Source of the DNA: JBMNUM01 sp050946275
Lineage (GTDB): Bacteria; Actinomycetota; Coriobacteriia; Coriobacteriales; CADBOM01
Assembly (NCBI GenBank): GCA_050946275.1
Contig: JBMNUM010000014.1
Coordinates: forward strand, 1 to 52,623
Reading direction: 5' to 3'
DNA length: 52,623 bases
Part shown: positions 50,620 to 52,623 of the stretch, piece by piece
Layout of the letters: the number at the start of each line of letters is the position of its first letter
Position numbering within the stretch: position 1 is the stretch's first letter
The notes under the pieces: generated by a model
What the model saw: only the letters and a program-made list of their open reading frames with translations
What the model was told of the DNA's origin: nothing
Databases searched by the model: none
Made by a program: the position numbers and the translations under genes

Positions 50620-50651
50620 AACCCGCCCCGGTCGCTTGACCAGGGCGGGTT
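50620..50651 (-). terminator. Terminator of the right-edge CWB2 gene
   Basis: AACCCGCCC-c-GGTC (50620-50633) pairs with GACC-a-GGGCGGGTT (ending 50651), followed on the minus strand by TTCTTTGT. It can act on rlmH from the other side too. Confidence 0.85.
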
Positions 50652-50675
50652 CCATCATTCGCATATCGCGCTCTC

Positions 50676-52623
50676 CTAGTACTTGAACTTGTTCTTGAGC
50701 GCATCAGGGAGTGCGAGCGGGCCGCCGTAGAAGGAGGTCTTCTTGGGCTTGGCGTACTTGTACATGCTCAGGCTCTGCGCACCGGACTTCGTGTTGTCGA
50801 TGAGGATCATCAAGCCACCATCATGACCCTGGACGACACTGCCGCCGAGGGCGTCCTTGTAGTCCTTGCCCGTGGCGAAGCCGATCTTCTGCCATGAGAT
50901 CTTGCCAGAGGTCTTCGCAGCCCACTTGGCAACCGCGAGAGACGTGGCGTACTTATCCTTGCCACCGATGCGCTGCACGTTGACGCCCTTGCTCTTGAGC
51001 TTCTTCTCGCACTTCGCGGAGACGACCTTCTCGCCGCCGAGGATCATAACCTTCTTGAAGTTGCCTTTCACGAGGAGCTCGTCGGTCGTGCCGGCGGTGT
51101 TGCCGTTGGGACCGACGAAGAAGACCGGAGCCTTCTCGGCGGCGGCGAACGGGGAACCAGAGATCGCATCATAGGGGCTCGTCGATGAGCAAAGGAGGGC
51201 GTACTTGCCCCAAGAGCCCTGCTTGTCCTTGTAGACCCTCTCGGCCGTCGTGAGCGCGCTGCCTCCGTACAGCCTGCCGACATGGCTCGTCTGACCCTTG
51301 TCGCAGTTGTCCTGCGCGACCTTCTTCAGCGCCGTCTCGACCTTGGAGTCGATGGCCAGCGGACCGCCGAGGATCGTAATCTGCGTGGCATCGACCGACG
51401 ACAGCGCCCAGTACGTCTCCCAGGAGAGGTAATTCGGGTTCGTCAGGATGACCGGTGCCTTGTCGAAGGACGAGAACCCGGAGGCGACCGTCGCATCCTT
51501 GGCGTTCGCGCCGCTCACGACGATGGCATGGTTGACGTACTGGTACTGGCGGATCGTCGAATCCATCGAGGTCTGGTACAGGTTCATGCCCCAGAACGTG
51601 TAGCGGGCGCCCGGGTTTGCCTTGAGAACCGAGGTGTTCGAGAAGAGCCCGGCGCGCTTGTTGGTGGGCAGGTACGAGGGATTGCCCATGAGCGTGTAGG
51701 CCGTGGCGCCGTCATCGGCCATCGCCTCGAACGTGGACGAGTCGACGTAGCAGGCCGTGCACGTGAGCGTCATGGTCGACGTCACATGGTTCTTGCTCCA
51801 TCCGTAGAACTTGTAGGTCTTGTCTCCCACAGTCTTGTCCGCAGGATTGGCGGGGTAGACGATCTGCTTTCCGTAAGGCACGTTCTGCGCCTTGATGAGC
51901 GTGCCGTCGTAGTCGACGAACCTCACGCTCGGCATGAGCACGTTGATCTTGACGGATGCCGTCTTGGCGGTGCCGCCCTCGGAGGTCTTCGCCTCGCTGT
52001 AGGCCGTCAGCGTCGTGGTGCCGGCGCTGACGCCCTTGACCTTTCCGCTGTTGTCGACGGTAGCGACGCCCGGGTTCGAGCTCGTCCACTTGACGACCTT
52101 GCCGGTGGGGCTCGCCTTGGCGCGCGCGGTGCGCGTGTCACCCGCGAGCAGCTTGGTCGGCGCGGACGTGATCGTGACCTTGTTCGTCTTGGCGTTGACG
52201 GTCAGCTTGTAGGTCGCCGACCAAGTCTCGGAGATATCCTTCAGCACGATGTACGTGGTTCCGGCCTTCTTGGCGGTGACCTTGCCGTTGTAATCGATGG
52301 TGGCAACGCTGCGGTTCGTGCTCGACCACTTGAGCATCTTCTGCGTCATGGAGATGTCGCCGGTCTTGATATAGGCGCCCTTCATTTGCAGCGTCTGGCC
52401 GGGCTTGAGGTTCTTGCCGGCAGGCGTCGTGATCTTCACGCCCTTGATGTTCTTGCGGAACGGGTTGGCCGGATCATCGTCGCTCGGATCCCAGTTCTGT
52501 TCGGCCGGGCCTCGTAGATCGGGGCGCGGCGCGGCTTGCCGAGCGGTCCGGGATTCGAACTCGCGTAGACGATGACCGTCGTCCCGGGATCGCAGTTGTA
52601 GTAAATCCACTTGGCATCGACGC
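50676..52623 (-). CDS. CWB2 surface protein with BIG2-like domains, partial and frameshifted
   Basis: C-terminal part of a wall-anchored secreted protein; the start is beyond the right edge. Two bacterial Ig-like (BIG2) domains come first (VKITTPAGKNLKPGQTLQM…KWSSTNRSVATIDYNGKVTA and VVKWTSSNPGVATVDNSGKV), then a linker with GWSKNHVTSTMTLTCTACY, then three CWB2 repeats (RYTFWGMNLYQTS, ILGGPLAIDSKVETALKK, HVGRLYGGSALTT, MILGGEKVVSAKCEKKL, RIGGKDKYATSLAVAKWA, FYGGPLALPDALKNKF). Between the right edge and about 52510 the sensible frame is a different one (VDAKWIYYNCDPGTTVIVYA), so one base seems missing near the CC at 52510-52511. It resembles the protein at 7672-11521 only in its anchor. Confidence 0.85.
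   Translation of the reverse strand, partial: RRCQVDLLQLRSRDDGHRLREFESRTARQAAPRPDLRGPAEQNWDPSDDDPANPFRKNIKGVKITTPAGKNLKPGQTLQMKGAYIKTGDISMTQKMLKWSSTNRSVATIDYNGKVTAKKAGTTYIVLKDISETWSATYKLTVNAKTNKVTITSAPTKLLAGDTRTARAKASPTGKVVKWTSSNPGVATVDNSGKVKGVSAGTTTLTAYSEAKTSEGGTAKTASVKINVLMPSVRFVDYDGTLIKAQNVPYGKQIVYPANPADKTVGDKTYKFYGWSKNHVTSTMTLTCTACYVDSSTFEAMADDGATAYTLMGNPSYLPTNKRAGLFSNTSVLKANPGARYTFWGMNLYQTSMDSTIRQYQYVNHAIVVSGANAKDATVASGFSSFDKAPVILTNPNYLSWETYWALSSVDATQITILGGPLAIDSKVETALKKVAQDNCDKGQTSHVGRLYGGSALTTAERVYKDKQGSWGKYALLCSSTSPYDAISGSPFAAAEKAPVFFVGPNGNTAGTTDELLVKGNFKKVMILGGEKVVSAKCEKKLKSKGVNVQRIGGKDKYATSLAVAKWAAKTSGKISWQKIGFATGKDYKDALGGSVVQGHDGGLMILIDNTKSGAQSLSMYKYAKPKKTSFYGGPLALPDALKNKFKY

Noticed and set aside
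51282..52517. 411-codon frame opposite the right-edge CWB2 gene
   Set aside because: Shadow frame rich in Arg, Val and Gly; the minus strand carries clear BIG2 and CWB2 repeats.

Overview
The window is high-GC DNA with many features typical of Actinomycetota, most likely class Coriobacteriia (Eggerthella/Slackia/Olsenella-like gut or oral anaerobes). Pointers are the actinobacterial gene orders argCJBDFRGH and rpsA–coaE–uvrB, a CBS-domain-regulated family II pyrophosphatase, menaquinone genes, and large secreted proteins ending in cell-wall-binding type 2 (CWB2) repeats. The genus is inference; the gene content is read directly from the sequence. No rRNA, CRISPR array, insertion sequence or prophage was seen.

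Layout. 1–3235: a LysR regulator divergent from a metallo-beta-lactamase-fold hydrolase and an MFS transporter (cut by the left edge). 3384–5848: a thiamine salvage operon thiD–thiM–thiE behind a divergent TPP riboswitch. 5937–7594: menA–menG on the minus strand, convergent with thiE. 7672–11521: a giant secreted CWB2 protein, broken by one base, whose 5' two-thirds is unusually AT-rich. 11522–12321: tRNA-Lys with a partial tandem duplication of its 3' end and a strongly structured inverted-repeat element. 12322–16504: a MacB/FtsX-type ABC exporter whose coiled-coil permease is also broken by one base. 16649–25494: a complete arginine biosynthesis operon argC-J-B-D-F-R-G-H on the minus strand.

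25613–31764: a surface-glycan cluster with a DegT-family aminotransferase, a phosphoglycosyl transferase fused to a GT4 glycosyltransferase, a degenerate GT2-like protein and a membrane 4,6-dehydratase. 31830–37224: housekeeping genes coaD, rsmD, recG, fakA-like and asp23-like. 37438–40272: a single reading frame that joins dephospho-CoA kinase to UvrB. 40375–41661: rpsA. 41963–43594: CBS-type pyrophosphatase. 43685–46120: pcrA. 46320–46511: rpmB. 46677–48435: a zinc-ribbon protein and O-acetylhomoserine sulfhydrylase. 48590–50515: an HtrA protease and rlmH. 50676–52623: a second CWB2 protein with BIG2-like domains, cut by the right edge and also carrying an apparent one-base frameshift.

The most noteworthy points are the CoaE–UvrB fusion, the PGT–GT4 fusion within a bacillosamine-like glycan cluster, the mosaic CWB2 protein, the duplicated tRNA 3' end beside a three-way-junction-like repeat, tandem palindromes after rlmH, and a small family of inverted repeats in intercistronic gaps. 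Three one-base frameshifts, all in surface or export genes, are either sequence errors or real switching or decay; the sequence alone cannot decide.
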